Below, piece by piece: positions 45,388-54,693 of a stretch of DNA of 64,000 nucleotides. The position numbers and the translations under genes were made by a program. Under the pieces are notes generated by a model that saw only the letters and a list, made by a program, of their open reading frames with translations, was not told where the DNA came from and ran no database searches. Position 1 is the first letter of the stretch. Every line of letters starts with the position of its first letter. Source of the stretch: Neisseria elongata subsp. elongata (GTDB taxonomy: Bacteria; Pseudomonadota; Gammaproteobacteria; Burkholderiales; Neisseriaceae); contig NZ_FOPS01000001.1 in NCBI RefSeq assembly GCF_900113545.1, forward strand, positions 323,778-387,777. The letters run 5' to 3'.

Positions 45388-46902
45388 CTAACGGATGACT
45401 TCCGCCCAGTCGCGTTCGAAATAATTGACCAGCATCTGGTTGTTCAGATAATTCGCCTCTACCGGCCGCCGCGCCATATCGGGCGGGAAGTCGAACATTT
45501 CGGCAGCGGTTTTCCCGTTCAGATAGCGGGTGGGGACGGAGAACGCGGCAGGAACGGGGAAGCGGTTTTCACGGCCGGCCAGCACAAAGCCCCATTCGCC
45601 GAACGAAGGGACGTAAACGTGATACGGCGCGGTATGCAGCCCTGCGGCCTCCAGCGTGGCCACCACCGACCAATAGGCGTTGGGCGCGAAATAGGGCGAG
45701 GTGGACTGGACGACGATTTTACCCTGCGGCGCAAGACGGCGGGCAACCAGGCGGTACATCGGCACGGAATACAGTTTGCCGAGCGAGAAGTTGGAGGGGT
45801 CGGGCAGGTCGATGATGATGACGTCGAAACGGCCTTCGTTTTCCTCCAGCCATTTTGCCGCGTCGTCATTGACGACTTTGGTTTTCGGGTGCGACAGCGA
45901 ACCTTGGTTCAGGCTGCTCAATGTGGCCGAAGTGCGGAAGGTTTTGGTCATTTCGGGATCCAAATCCACCAGCGTCAGCTGTTTTACCTGCGGGTATTTC
46001 AACACTTCCCGCGCGGCCAGTCCGTCGCCGCCGCCCAAAATCAACACGTTTTCCGCCTTTTGCACCATCTGCATGGCGGGCAGTACCAGGGCTTCGTGGT
46101 AACGCGCCTCGTCGCGCGAAGAAAATTGCAGGTTGCCGTTGATGTAGAGCCGCGTATCGTTTTTCCACTGCGTTACCACCAGCCGCTGGTAGGGCGAATG
46201 GCTTTCAAACACCACCGGATCGCCGAAATAGCTCTGTTCGGCACGGAAGGTAATCCGGTTGGCGTAGGCAAAGGCCAGCAGCAGGAACATCAGTACCGTC
46301 CATCCGCGGATTTGCAGCCCCCGGTAATTTTTCAGACGGCCTTTGAAGATGCGGGCGGTCAGCAGCGCGACGGCGGCATTCAATATGCCGAACAGCAGGG
46401 CCGAACGCGCCATACCCAGCCGCGGGGCGAGCACCAGCGGGAACAGCAGCGAAACCGCCAGCGCGCCGAGATAGTCGAAAGTCAGCACCTTGGACACCAT
46501 CTCTTTGAAGTCCGCCTCTTCGCGGTTCAACACCCGCATCACCAGCGGAATCTCCATGCCCACCACCGTGCCGACCACCAACACCAGCGCGTACAGCAGC
46601 GTGCGGAACGGCGCGGCGGCCAGCCCGAAGGCCACAAACAAGGCCAAGGCCGATATGCCGCCGATAACGCCCACCAGCAGCTCGATTTCGATAAAGCGGC
46701 GCAGGGTGTCTTCGTCTTTGATGTACTTGGTCAGATGCGCCCCGATGCCCATGGCAAAAAGATAAAGGCCGATAATCGAGGAAAACTGCAAAATGCTGTC
46801 GCCGAGCAGGTAGCTGGCCAGCGCGGCCATAATCAGCTCGTAAGCCAAACCGCAGCTTGCGACAACGAAAACGGAAACAATCAGCGTGCGGTTGAGTTTC
46901 AT
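45388..46902 (-). CDS. speE: Membrane-anchored polyamine aminopropyltransferase (spermidine synthase)
   Basis: This 504-residue protein has seven or so membrane helices in the first 200 residues (FVVASCGLAYELIMAALASY onward), then a soluble spermidine-synthase domain (about 215-480). SAM-type motifs include VLILGGGDGLAAREVLKYPQ, LVDLDPEMTKTFR and FDVIIIDLPDPSNFSLG; the aspartates bind decarboxylated SAM and putrescine in the family. It transfers an aminopropyl group. It is divergent from a second spermidine-synthase-like gene at 47046, with a 143-base gap containing a DUS. Confidence 0.85.
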   Translation of the reverse strand: MKLNRTLIVSVFVVASCGLAYELIMAALASYLLGDSILQFSSIIGLYLFAMGIGAHLTKYIKDEDTLRRFIEIELLVGVIGGISALALFVAFGLAAAPFRTLLYALVLVVGTVVGMEIPLVMRVLNREEADFKEMVSKVLTFDYLGALAVSLLFPLVLAPRLGMARSALLFGILNAAVALLTARIFKGRLKNYRGLQIRGWTVLMFLLLAFAYANRITFRAEQSYFGDPVVFESHSPYQRLVVTQWKNDTRLYINGNLQFSSRDEARYHEALVLPAMQMVQKAENVLILGGGDGLAAREVLKYPQVKQLTLVDLDPEMTKTFRTSATLSSLNQGSLSHPKTKVVNDDAAKWLEENEGRFDVIIIDLPDPSNFSLGKLYSVPMYRLVARRLAPQGKIVVQSTSPYFAPNAYWSVVATLEAAGLHTAPYHVYVPSFGEWGFVLAGRENRFPVPAAFSVPTRYLNGKTAAEMFDFPPDMARRPVEANYLNNQMLVNYFERDWAEVIR

Positions 46903-47045
46903 ATCTTTCAGACGGCCTGCGGGGAAAAGCGGCGATTATATAGCGGATACCGCCGTTTTTCGACGCGGCAGGCGGGCGGGGAAATTCCCGACTCTGCGGG
47001 CAAATGGGTTAAAATGCCGCCCTTACGCAACCTGATTCCGAATTT

Positions 47046-47834
47046 ATGGCCCGCCACCCCTACCACCGCCTGCGCCCCGCACGCCCCGCCATGCCCGAAG
47101 TCGGCATTTCCGAAACCGGCAACATCCGCTCCCTCCATCTGGGCAGCGACACCATCCAAAGCTCAATGAACCTCGACAATCCGACCGAGCTGGTTTTATC
47201 GTACAGCCGCGCGATGATGGCCTGGCTGCTGTTTGCCGACCCGCCCGTCCACATCACGCAAATCGGGCTGGGCGGCGGTTCATTCGCCCGTTGGATAGAC
47301 GCCTGCCTGCCCGACTGCCGCCAGACCGCGGTGGAAATCAACCCGAACGTCATCGCCGTGGCGCGCGGCCTGTTCGAGCTGCCGTTTGAAGGGGAAACAT
47401 TCGAAATCGTCGAGGCCGACGGCGCGCAATACGTCAAAACCCTGCGCGGCGGCACCGACATCATCCTGACCGACGGTTTCGACGGCGAACAGATTATCGA
47501 CGATTTGGTCAGCTCCGGATTTTTTGCCGACTGCCGGCAGGCGTTGTCGGACAAAGGCATTTTCATGACCAACTGGTGGAGCGGCGACAAACGCTATCCG
47601 CGCTTTGTTGCCGATTTGAAGGAAGCGTTTGACGGAAAAGTATTGGAAGTGCCGGCGGAAAGCCACGGCAACATTGCCGTGATGGCCTTCCGGCAAACTC
47701 CGGCGGAACTGAATCTCGACTCGCTGAAAAAACGGGCTGAACAGTTGGCGCGGCAATATCCGCTCGACTTTCCCGCCCTGTTCTCCGCCCTCAAATCCGC
47801 CAATCCGCACAACGGCAAACACCTGCATTTCTGA
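47046..47834 (+). CDS. Spermidine synthase-family protein
   Basis: This 262-residue soluble protein has a SAM-type Rossmann core: ITQIGLGGGSFARWIDACLP, TAVEINPNVIAVARGLF, VEADGAQYVKTL and DIILTDGFDGEQIIDDLVS. This matches the spermine/spermidine synthase-like family, but the catalytic DxPDP motif of true aminopropyltransferases is not seen (DGFDGE instead), so the substrate is uncertain. Confidence 0.75.
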   Translation: MARHPYHRLRPARPAMPEVGISETGNIRSLHLGSDTIQSSMNLDNPTELVLSYSRAMMAWLLFADPPVHITQIGLGGGSFARWIDACLPDCRQTAVEINPNVIAVARGLFELPFEGETFEIVEADGAQYVKTLRGGTDIILTDGFDGEQIIDDLVSSGFFADCRQALSDKGIFMTNWWSGDKRYPRFVADLKEAFDGKVLEVPAESHGNIAVMAFRQTPAELNLDSLKKRAEQLARQYPLDFPALFSALKSANPHNGKHLHF

Positions 47835-47866
47835 TTTACCGCCCGATGCCCGTGCGACAGGCAGAA

Positions 47867-47918
47867 AGGCCGTCTGAAAACTCCGCTTCCTGGCGGAAGC
47901 TGCGTTTTCAGACGGCCT
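47867..47918. terminator. Inverted DUS terminator between convergent genes
   Basis: AGGCCGTCTGAA (47867-47878) and TTCAGACGGCCT (47907-47918) form the stem, extended by CGCTTCC/GGAAGC in the loop. Confidence 0.75.
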
Positions 47919-47968
47919 ATTCCTTATGCGGCGTGCGGACACGGCATCGTGCCGTGCCGTCATCCGAA

Positions 47969-49534
47969 TCAATTTTGTAAGCCGCCGTCGTTTCCGTAAT
48001 GCGCCAGTAACTGCCTCGTGTATTCGTGTTGAGGCCGTCTGAAAACCGTTTCGCAATCACCCTGCTCTACAATTTTCCCGTTCCGTATCACCATCACGCA
48101 GTGCGACAGGGCGTTGATGACCGCCAAATCATGGCTGACGATGACCATGCTCAAGCCGTATTCCCGCTGCAAATCGGCCAGCAGTTTCAGGATTTGCCGC
48201 TGCCATTGCACGTCCAACGCGCTGGTGGGCTCGTCCAACACCAGCACCGAAGGTTTGACAATCAGGGCGCGGGCGACGGCGAGCCGCTGCCTCTGGCCGC
48301 CTGAAAACTCGTGCGGATAGCGTTCGGAAGCGTCTTCGGGCAGGCCGACCTGCCGCAACACTTCGGCCACGCGCTGCCGCACGGTTTCCTTGTCCAAGCG
48401 GGGTTCGTGCACGCGCAGGCCTTCGGATACGATGTCCGACACCTTCATGCGCGGGTTGAACGCGCCGAACGGGTCTTGAAACACCATCTGTATTTCCCGC
48501 CGCATTTCGCGCCGCCATTCCCGCCCGCGTATTTTCAGACGGCCTTCCGCCTCAATCAGCCGCATCAGTGCTTTGGCCAGCGTGGTTTTGCCGCTGCCGC
48601 TCTCGCCGATGATGCCCAGCGTTTCACCCGCCTTCAATTGAAGCGACAGCGGCTCCAACAGCGTTTTCCGCCTACTGGAAAACCAGCCGCTTTTTTCGCG
48701 CACGGAGACGGCAATCCCGTCGGCCTCGATGACAAACGGGCTGTCCCCAGCCACGGAGCGCACGTCGCGCCGGGGGGCGGCATCGAGCAGCAGCTTGGTG
48801 TAGTCGTGGCGCGGGGCGGCAAACACTTCAGCCGCCGCACCCTGCTCCACCACGCGGCCCTGCTTCATGACGATGATGTCGTCGGCAAAGCGGCGTACGA
48901 GGTTCAAATCGTGCGTGATGTACAGCAGGGTCATGTTGCGGGTTTGCTGCAGGCGGGAAAGCAGGTCGAGTATCTGCGCCTGCACGGCGACATCCAGCGC
49001 AGTGGTCGGTTCGTCGGCAATCAGGAGTTCCGGCTCGGCTGCCACAGCCATTGCAATCATCGCCCGCTGCCTCTGGCCGCCGGAAAGCCGGAACGGATAC
49101 GCCGCCGCCTTTGCTTCCGGTTCGCCGATGCCGGTTTCCGCCAACAGCCCGACCGCCCTTGCCCAAGCCTGTTTTTTATCCAAACCCAAGTGCAGGGTCA
49201 GCACTTCGGCAATCTGCGCGCCGACAGTCATCACAGGATTGAGCGCGGTCATCGGCTCTTGGAACACCATGCCGATTTTGCTGCCGCGCAACTGCCGCAA
49301 ACGGCGCGGCGCGGCCTGCAAAACGTCTTCGCCGTCGAAATTCAGACGGCCTTTCAAGGCAAGGTCGGGATTGAGCCGCATGATGCTTTGTGCGAAAACG
49401 GTTTTACCGCTGCCGCTTTCGCCTACAACGGCGGTTTTGCGCCCGCGACGGATTTTGCAGCCGATGCCGGACAACACTTCCCGGCTGCCGAATGCGGCAG
49501 TCAGGTTTTCAACCTCCAGGATATACGGTTCCAT
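47969..49534 (-). CDS. yejF: YejF-like ABC transporter ATPase (double ATPase)
   Basis: This 521-residue protein has two fused ABC ATPase domains. The first has GESGSGKTVFAQSIMRLNPD, the signature LSGGQRQRAMIA and ADEPTTALDV. The second has GESGSGKTTLAKALMRL, FSGGQRQRLAVARALI and LDEPTSALDV. It energises oligopeptide or microcin-C-type uptake. The start at 49534 (MEPYILEVEN) overlaps the permease stop by one base (TGATG). The frame remains open 94 codons further upstream only because the permease is GC-rich. Confidence 0.88.
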   Translation of the reverse strand: MEPYILEVENLTAAFGSREVLSGIGCKIRRGRKTAVVGESGSGKTVFAQSIMRLNPDLALKGRLNFDGEDVLQAAPRRLRQLRGSKIGMVFQEPMTALNPVMTVGAQIAEVLTLHLGLDKKQAWARAVGLLAETGIGEPEAKAAAYPFRLSGGQRQRAMIAMAVAAEPELLIADEPTTALDVAVQAQILDLLSRLQQTRNMTLLYITHDLNLVRRFADDIIVMKQGRVVEQGAAAEVFAAPRHDYTKLLLDAAPRRDVRSVAGDSPFVIEADGIAVSVREKSGWFSSRRKTLLEPLSLQLKAGETLGIIGESGSGKTTLAKALMRLIEAEGRLKIRGREWRREMRREIQMVFQDPFGAFNPRMKVSDIVSEGLRVHEPRLDKETVRQRVAEVLRQVGLPEDASERYPHEFSGGQRQRLAVARALIVKPSVLVLDEPTSALDVQWQRQILKLLADLQREYGLSMVIVSHDLAVINALSHCVMVIRNGKIVEQGDCETVFRRPQHEYTRQLLAHYGNDGGLQN

Positions 49535-50559
49535 CAGCCCCTCCTTGCCCGCACGTCGAAAGCATGGCGCAGCCCCTCGCCTATCATCACCAGCAGTAAC
49601 AACATAACCGTCAGTGTGCCGAAAGCCGACAGGCCTATCCACCAGGCATTCAGGTTGTCCTTGCCCTGCGCCAGCAGTTCGCCCAAGCTGGCCTGCGAGG
49701 CGGGAACGCCCAGTCCGAGAAAGTCGAGGCTGGTCAAAGCCAGCACCGCGCCGGAAATACGGAAAGGCAGGAACGCCAATACAGGCGTGAGGCTGTTGGG
49801 CAGGATGTGCCGCCACATAATCGCACCGCCGCCCACGCCCATCGCGCGCGCCGCCAGCACATAATCGGCCTGCCTGTTTTTTAAAAACTCGGCGCGCACA
49901 TAATCCGACAGCCCCATCCAGCCGAACAGCGACAGCAAGGCCAGCAAGACCAACAGGCCGGGATTGAAAAACGACGACAGGATAATCAGCAGGTACAGCT
50001 CCGGCATCCCGCCCCAGATTTCGATAAACCGCTGCATCACAAGGTCGGTCTTACCGCCGAAATAACCCTGCACCGCGCCGACGGCCACACCGATAACCGT
50101 CGTAACCGCCGTCAAAACCAGCGCAAACAGCAGCGAATCGCGGAAACCGTACACCAAACGCGCCAACACATCCCGCCCCCTGTCGTCCGTGCCGAGCAAA
50201 TGCCTTTCCGACGGCGCGGCGGGGTCGGGCACGGTATCGAAATCATTCAGCGTATCGGCGGCATAAGGATTGGGCGGATAAACCGCGCGATTGCCGTCCG
50301 AAGAAAGGTTGCGCCTGATTAAGGGGTCGAGGTAATCGGCGGGCGTGTCGAAATCGCCGCCGAAATCGCGGTCGTGGTAAGTGTGCAGCAACGGGAAATA
50401 GCTTTCGCCGCGATACGACAGCCACAAAGGTTTATCGTTGCTCCACAAAGGCGCAAGCAGCGAGGCCGAAAACAAAAAAGCCAGCAGCAGCAGGCTGAAA
50501 TAGCCGCGCCTGTGCCGTTTGAACGCCCGCCACGCGCCGCGTTCCGAGATAGGTTCCAT
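49534..50559 (-). CDS. yejE: YejE-like ABC transporter permease
   Basis: This roughly 341-residue inner-membrane permease has a first helix YFSLLLLAFLFSASLLAPLW, a long periplasmic insert (about 45-130) and the BPD_transp_1 domain with the EAA-type loop RAMGVGGGAIMWRHILPNSL. The start is taken at 50559 because GGA lies six bases upstream; an ATG at 50565 would have no spacer. YejA and YejB genes are not upstream: a DUS hairpin and the divergent rpmE2 region follow instead. Confidence 0.85.
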   Translation of the reverse strand: MEPISERGAWRAFKRHRRGYFSLLLLAFLFSASLLAPLWSNDKPLWLSYRGESYFPLLHTYHDRDFGGDFDTPADYLDPLIRRNLSSDGNRAVYPPNPYAADTLNDFDTVPDPAAPSERHLLGTDDRGRDVLARLVYGFRDSLLFALVLTAVTTVIGVAVGAVQGYFGGKTDLVMQRFIEIWGGMPELYLLIILSSFFNPGLLVLLALLSLFGWMGLSDYVRAEFLKNRQADYVLAARAMGVGGGAIMWRHILPNSLTPVLAFLPFRISGAVLALTSLDFLGLGVPASQASLGELLAQGKDNLNAWWIGLSAFGTLTVMLLLLVMIGEGLRHAFDVRARRG

Positions 50560-50708
50560 AGACATTCCAAAGGCCGTCTGAAAAACTGCCGCCGCAAAAC
50601 GGCGGCACGGTTTGAACGGATAATTTTTTCCGGGCGGCAAAGATAACAGTTTTCAGACGGCCTTTCCATGCCCGCACACTTGCCAAAGCGTTCCGCAGCG
50701 TTTAGAAT

Positions 50709-50723
50709 GTTACGATATAACAA
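50709..50723 (+). promoter_or_regulatory. Zur box
   Basis: The palindrome TGTTACGATATAACA lies 15 bases before the rpmE2 start. It matches the neisserial Zur-box pattern TGTTAT-N-ATAACA with one mismatch. In N. meningitidis Zur represses these zinc-independent ribosomal protein genes when zinc is ample. Confidence 0.7.
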
Positions 50724-50738
50724 AGAAGGAGTATTTCC

Positions 50739-51014
50739 ATGAAACCGAATATCCATCCCGAAAACTACCGCACCGTATTGTTTTTCGACAGCGGTGCCAA
50801 CGAAGGCTGGCTCATCCGTTCCTGCGCCGACACCCACGGCAAGACCATGGTTTGGCACGACGGCAACGAATATCCCGTATTCATGCTCGACACCTCGTCG
50901 GCATCCCATCCGGTTTACACCGGCAAACGCCGCGAATTCAGCAGCGAAGGCCGTGCCAGCAAATTCCAGCAACGTTTCCAAGGCATGATGAACTCTTTAA
51001 GGAAGGACAAATAA
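50739..51014 (+). CDS. rpmE2: Ribosomal protein L31, type B (zinc-independent)
   Basis: This 91-residue L31 paralogue lacks the CxxC zinc ligands and has the type-B pattern: [20 protein letters not shown], then [20 protein letters not shown] and [10 protein letters not shown]. It replaces the zinc-binding L31 under zinc starvation. AGAAGGAG precedes the ATG, and a Zur box lies upstream. The stop overlaps the L36 start (TAATG). Confidence 0.93.
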   Translation: MKPNIHPENYRTVLFFDSGANEGWLIRSCADTHGKTMVWHDGNEYPVFMLDTSSASHPVYTGKRREFSSEGRASKFQQRFQGMMNSLRKDK

Positions 51015-51139
51015 TGCAAGTTTTATCCTCACTCAAAACCGCGAAAACCCGCCACCGCGACTGCCAAATCGTCCGCCGCAAAGGCCGCGTTTACGTTATC
51101 TGCAAAAGCAACCCGCGCTTCAAGGCACGCCAACGCTGA
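51014..51139 (+). CDS. ykgO: Ribosomal protein L36, type B (YkgO)
   Basis: This 41-residue protein reads [20 protein letters not shown] and [17 protein letters not shown]. It is the YkgO type, which lacks the full zinc ribbon. It is translationally coupled to rpmE2 by a TAATG overlap and shares its Zur box. Confidence 0.92.
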   Translation: MQVLSSLKTAKTRHRDCQIVRRKGRVYVICKSNPRFKARQR

Positions 51140-51160
51140 ACAAGCCGCCAATCTATTCGA

Positions 51161-51195
51161 AGGCCGTCTGAAACCGTTTTTCAGACGGCCTTTGC
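51161..51195 (+). terminator. Inverted DUS terminator after ykgO
   Basis: AGGCCGTCTGAA (51161-51172) and TTCAGACGGCCT (51180-51191), then a T run. Confidence 0.85.
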
Positions 51196-51240
51196 ATCTT
51201 TCCACCGCTTTCGCGCTACAATCGCCACCGTCCGACACAC

Positions 51241-51690
51241 ATGGAAAACCACATGACCGCCCGAGAACTGCAAGCCTTCCTCCACGCCAACATTCCCGCA
51301 ACGGCCGCACTGTCGCTGTCCGTCGTCGATATCACGCCCGACAGCCTTATCCTCTCCGCCCCGCACGCGCCGAACCGCAACCATAAAAACACCGTTTTCG
51401 GCGGCAGCATCGCCCTTGCCGCCACGGTCGGCGGCTGGGCGATGGTACACAGCCGGTTTCCCGAAGCCGCAGGCAACATCGTCATCCAACAGGGCGAAAC
51501 CCGCTACCTGCATCCGGCAAACGGCGACCTGACCGTCATCACCCGCGCCGCTGCAGAAGAAGACTGGCGCAAGATGAAGGAAATGTTCGAACAGCGGGGC
51601 AAAGGCAAAATCGTGCTGGAAACGGAAATATTTTCCGACGGCGTAAAAGCCGCCGTATTCAGCGGAAAATTTGTCGTCTTGAAGGGCTGA
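51241..51690 (+). CDS. Putative thioesterase (YiiD C-terminal-like)
   Basis: This 149-residue hotdog-fold protein contains LSAPHAPNRNHKNTVFGGSI with the NTxFGGS helix cap typical of the YiiD_C thioesterase family, then GDLTVITRAA and KIVLETEIFSDG. It probably hydrolyses an acyl-CoA or acyl-ACP; the substrate is unknown. The start may be the second ATG (51253, MTARELQ). Confidence 0.75.
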   Translation: MENHMTARELQAFLHANIPATAALSLSVVDITPDSLILSAPHAPNRNHKNTVFGGSIALAATVGGWAMVHSRFPEAAGNIVIQQGETRYLHPANGDLTVITRAAAEEDWRKMKEMFEQRGKGKIVLETEIFSDGVKAAVFSGKFVVLKG

Positions 51691-51803
51691 ACGGCTGCCC
51701 GCCAAATACGGGAGGCCGCCGAATCATGGGCCGAACCGGAAAATTTCAGGCGGTTTTTCAAACAACTGCCGCTTCCGCACGGAGTATGGCTTCAGTTGCA
51801 AAA

Positions 51804-51858
51804 AGGCCGTCTGAAAACTTTTGCTTCGGGAAAGCTTCAGTTTTCAGACGGCCTTTTC
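51804..51858. terminator. Inverted DUS terminator between convergent genes
   Basis: AGGCCGTCTGAA (51804-51815) and TTCAGACGGCCT (51843-51854), with the stem extended by AAAACTTTTGC-type pairing in the loop, then T-rich. Confidence 0.75.
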
Positions 51859-51870
51859 TCAATGCGCCGC

Positions 51871-53766
51871 TTATTTTTTTCTCACTGCCGCAGGCTTGGA
51901 TACCTTTTTATCTTTCACGGCAGGCTGGTCCGATTCCGGCAACGGCACGCCCAAGCGGCGCATGGTGTTTTGCAGGACGCGGATGTTGCCGCCCGCCTTC
52001 CAGCCTTTTTCAAACGTTTCGACCGCCTGCTCTTTTTTGCCCAAATGCCACAAAACTTCGCCCAAATGCGCGGACACTTCGGCATCGCCTTGCATCTTAA
52101 AGGCATATTGCAGGTACGGCAAAGCCGTTTCCGCATCGCCTTTCAGGAAATAAGCCCAACCGAGGCTGTCGTTGATGGCGGGCCCTTCGGGCTCCTGCTC
52201 GTAGGCGGCGCGTATCAGTTCGAATGCCTCGTCCACTTTCGGATTCGGCATGGTCAGCATGGTGTAGCCGAGGGCGTTTTGCCCGTTCGGATTATCGGGG
52301 TTCAATTCCAAGTAACGGCGCAGGTCGGCAATCGCCTTTTCCGGCCGGTTCAATTTATCGACGTACACCAGCGCGCGCTGATAAAGGACGGCACTCAAGT
52401 TCTCGGCATTATTGGGCCGGCGGGCGATTTGGTCGTGGAGGAGGTTCAATTCCTGCAAAGCCTGTTGCGGATTGTCATATCGGCCGATTACCAGCAGTTG
52501 GACTTGCAACAGGTGGTTTTCGTCGAAGAAACGGCCTTGGCGCGAAGTCATGGCGCGGGCGCGTTTGATTTCGGCCGCCGCCTGCCGCCATTTGCCCTCT
52601 TCCAGATTCAGCGAAGCCATCAAAACGGTTTTGTCGAAACGGAAGTCCGGTGCCTGGATTTTGTTCGCCCATTCGCGCGCTTCGGCAAATTTTTTGTTGT
52701 CGCCGTTGCGGAGGGTGGCGATAACGGCCGCCCTGCTCTGCTGTTCCTGCGTGCCATGCCGGTAGGCTTTGGTCAGATAGTCCATTGTTTCTTCAAGCGG
52801 TGCCTTGCGGCTGCTGGATAATAAGGCCGCCTGAATGTAAAGGTCGGCATTAGGCTGTTTTTCCAGCAATTTTTGCAGAAAAGCCTGTGCTTCATCTTTT
52901 TTTTCGGCATAAATCAATGCTTCAATCTGCAATTCCTGCCATACGGGCGACAGTTTGGACGTATCCGTTTCGGCGAAGAAGCGGTTGATGATTTCCGGCC
53001 GCCGCTGGCCGATTAAGCGCAGGGTCAGATGGGTAGGCGGCAGGATTTCGCTGTCCAGCTGCGCCAGTTTCTGCAATGCCTGAACCGAATCGGCAGCCTT
53101 GTCGTTCAGCGCGCTTAAAATCGCATCGGCAATCACGGCTTCCGGCAATTCGGGATAGCTTTTGGCACGTTTGTGCACCGTGTCGTCCATCAGTTGGGCG
53201 ACGGCGGGGTTCTGCGCGGCAATCTGCGCCACCAGCAGGAAAATTCGGCTGCGCTGTTCTTCATTCGCACCTTCCAGCGCGGCATCGAAGCCGTTGCGTG
53301 CATCGCCGTATTCCCCGCGCACCATATCGCGCATCCAACTGATGCGTTTCAAGGCCGGGCCGGGCGTCGGCTCGAGTTTTACCCACCGCTGGTATACCGC
53401 CTCCGCATACTCGTATGCACCCAGATTGACCGCCATATCCATGGCGCGCTCGGCTACTTCGGAATCGCGCGTGCGGTCGAGCATGGCCATATAGGTGGCC
53501 AATGCCAGGCCGGGGTCGCCTTTATGCAATGCCAGCTCCGCACCCAGCAGGGAAAAGGTATCGTTGGCGCGGTTTATGATGTTTTTCCGACGCTGATGCT
53601 CGTCTGCCTGCTGATTGCGGCTGAAGTTGCGGCCTGCTTCGATTTTTTCGCTTTTAACCTGTTCCTTGGACGGGGCATCGTTTTTATCCTCGGCATACAG
53701 CGCGGGGGCGCACAGCAGCATCAAGGCGCATACGATGGTTTTTAAGCGGGATTTGCGGGCAAACAT
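51871..53766 (-). CDS. Exported tetratricopeptide-repeat protein
   Basis: This 631-residue protein has a signal peptide (about 1-25, TIVCALMLLCAPALYA), a charged linker and many TPR-like helix pairs: LGAELALHKGDPGLALATYM at the start and AYFLKGDAETALPYLQYAFK, EVLWHLGKKEQAVETFEKGW near the end. The basic tail is KPAAVRKK. It probably acts in the periplasm as a protein-interaction scaffold; a specific partner is not evident. No operon partner is visible. Confidence 0.8.
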   Translation of the reverse strand: MFARKSRLKTIVCALMLLCAPALYAEDKNDAPSKEQVKSEKIEAGRNFSRNQQADEHQRRKNIINRANDTFSLLGAELALHKGDPGLALATYMAMLDRTRDSEVAERAMDMAVNLGAYEYAEAVYQRWVKLEPTPGPALKRISWMRDMVRGEYGDARNGFDAALEGANEEQRSRIFLLVAQIAAQNPAVAQLMDDTVHKRAKSYPELPEAVIADAILSALNDKAADSVQALQKLAQLDSEILPPTHLTLRLIGQRRPEIINRFFAETDTSKLSPVWQELQIEALIYAEKKDEAQAFLQKLLEKQPNADLYIQAALLSSSRKAPLEETMDYLTKAYRHGTQEQQSRAAVIATLRNGDNKKFAEAREWANKIQAPDFRFDKTVLMASLNLEEGKWRQAAAEIKRARAMTSRQGRFFDENHLLQVQLLVIGRYDNPQQALQELNLLHDQIARRPNNAENLSAVLYQRALVYVDKLNRPEKAIADLRRYLELNPDNPNGQNALGYTMLTMPNPKVDEAFELIRAAYEQEPEGPAINDSLGWAYFLKGDAETALPYLQYAFKMQGDAEVSAHLGEVLWHLGKKEQAVETFEKGWKAGGNIRVLQNTMRRLGVPLPESDQPAVKDKKVSKPAAVRKK

Positions 53767-53971
53767 ATTCTTTCCTCCAAATAGGGCGTACCCTGTTTTC
53801 AGACGGCCTGAAACAAAGGGGGCTTACTTTATCACAGAGCCACCCGCCGCGCTTGGCTTTGTCTGCCTTTCCTATCAGGAAACGATGCTTTTCCCCCTTT
53901 CCGCTTGCCGATATGTAAATTCTTGTTACAATGCCTTTTCTTTCAATCAAACCTTTGCAAACGGAGGAATC

Positions 53972-54535
53972 ATGCAAAAAATCCTGCTTGCCGCCGCCCT
54001 GGCCGCCGCATCTGCCGCCGCATCGGCCGCACAATACGAAATCGACCCGTTCCATTCCAACGCCCGCTTCGAAATCGACCATTTCGGCACCAGCACCAAC
54101 GTCGGCGGCATTTACAAAGTTACCGGCAATGTCCATTTCGACCCCGCGAAGAAAACCGGTTCCGTCGAAGCCGTACTGCCATTGGCCAACCTGCAATCGA
54201 GCAGCGATGAATTTACCAAACACCTGAAATCGGCCGATATTTTCAACGCCGAGAAATATCCCGAAATCCGTTTTGCCTCCACCAAATTCATCTTTGACGG
54301 CAAAAAAGTAAGCGCGGTTCAAGGCAACCTGACCCTGCTCGGACAAACCCATCCGGTTGTCCTCAAAGCCAGCAAATTCAACTGCTACCAAAACCCGATG
54401 AAGAAAGTGGAAGTCTGCGGCGGCGATTTTGCCGCCACCATCGACCGCACCCAATGGGGAGCGGATTACCTGGTTTCCGCAGGCATGGCGAAAAACGTGA
54501 AGTTGAACATCCAAATCGAGGCTGCGAAAAAATAA
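53972..54535 (+). CDS. YceI-family periplasmic protein
   Basis: This 187-residue protein has a signal peptide (about 1-19, ILLAAALAAASAAASAA) and the YceI lipocalin-like fold: YEIDPFHSNARFEIDHFG, then LKSADIFNAEKYPEIRFAS and a final EVCGGDFAATIDRTQWG. Members bind isoprenoid or other lipophilic molecules. GGAGG six bases before the ATG fixes the start; the frame is open 119 codons upstream without meaning. Confidence 0.88.
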   Translation: MQKILLAAALAAASAAASAAQYEIDPFHSNARFEIDHFGTSTNVGGIYKVTGNVHFDPAKKTGSVEAVLPLANLQSSSDEFTKHLKSADIFNAEKYPEIRFASTKFIFDGKKVSAVQGNLTLLGQTHPVVLKASKFNCYQNPMKKVEVCGGDFAATIDRTQWGADYLVSAGMAKNVKLNIQIEAAKK

Positions 54536-54564
54536 GGCCGTCTGAAAAACAGGCATACGGTTTG

Positions 54565-54600
54565 AGGCCGTCTGAAAATCCGTTTTCAGACGGCCTTTCT
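54565..54600 (+). terminator. Inverted DUS terminator after the yceI-like gene
   Basis: AGGCCGTCTGAA (54565-54576) and TTCAGACGGCCT (54585-54596), followed by TTCTCTTT. A single DUS also overlaps the stop. Confidence 0.8.
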
Positions 54601-54693
54601 CTTTAATGGCCGTGCTGTAAGGAGCAAAAGATGAAGGTGGGAAAAGTGCTACAATGACGGGTTTCCTAATTTTTCAGACGGCCTCAAAAAACC

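Noticed and set aside
45346-47169. 607-codon frame across the spermidine synthase gene
   Set aside because: Composition-driven antisense frame rich in Gln, His and Arg. The opposite strand has a clear membrane protein and enzyme domain.
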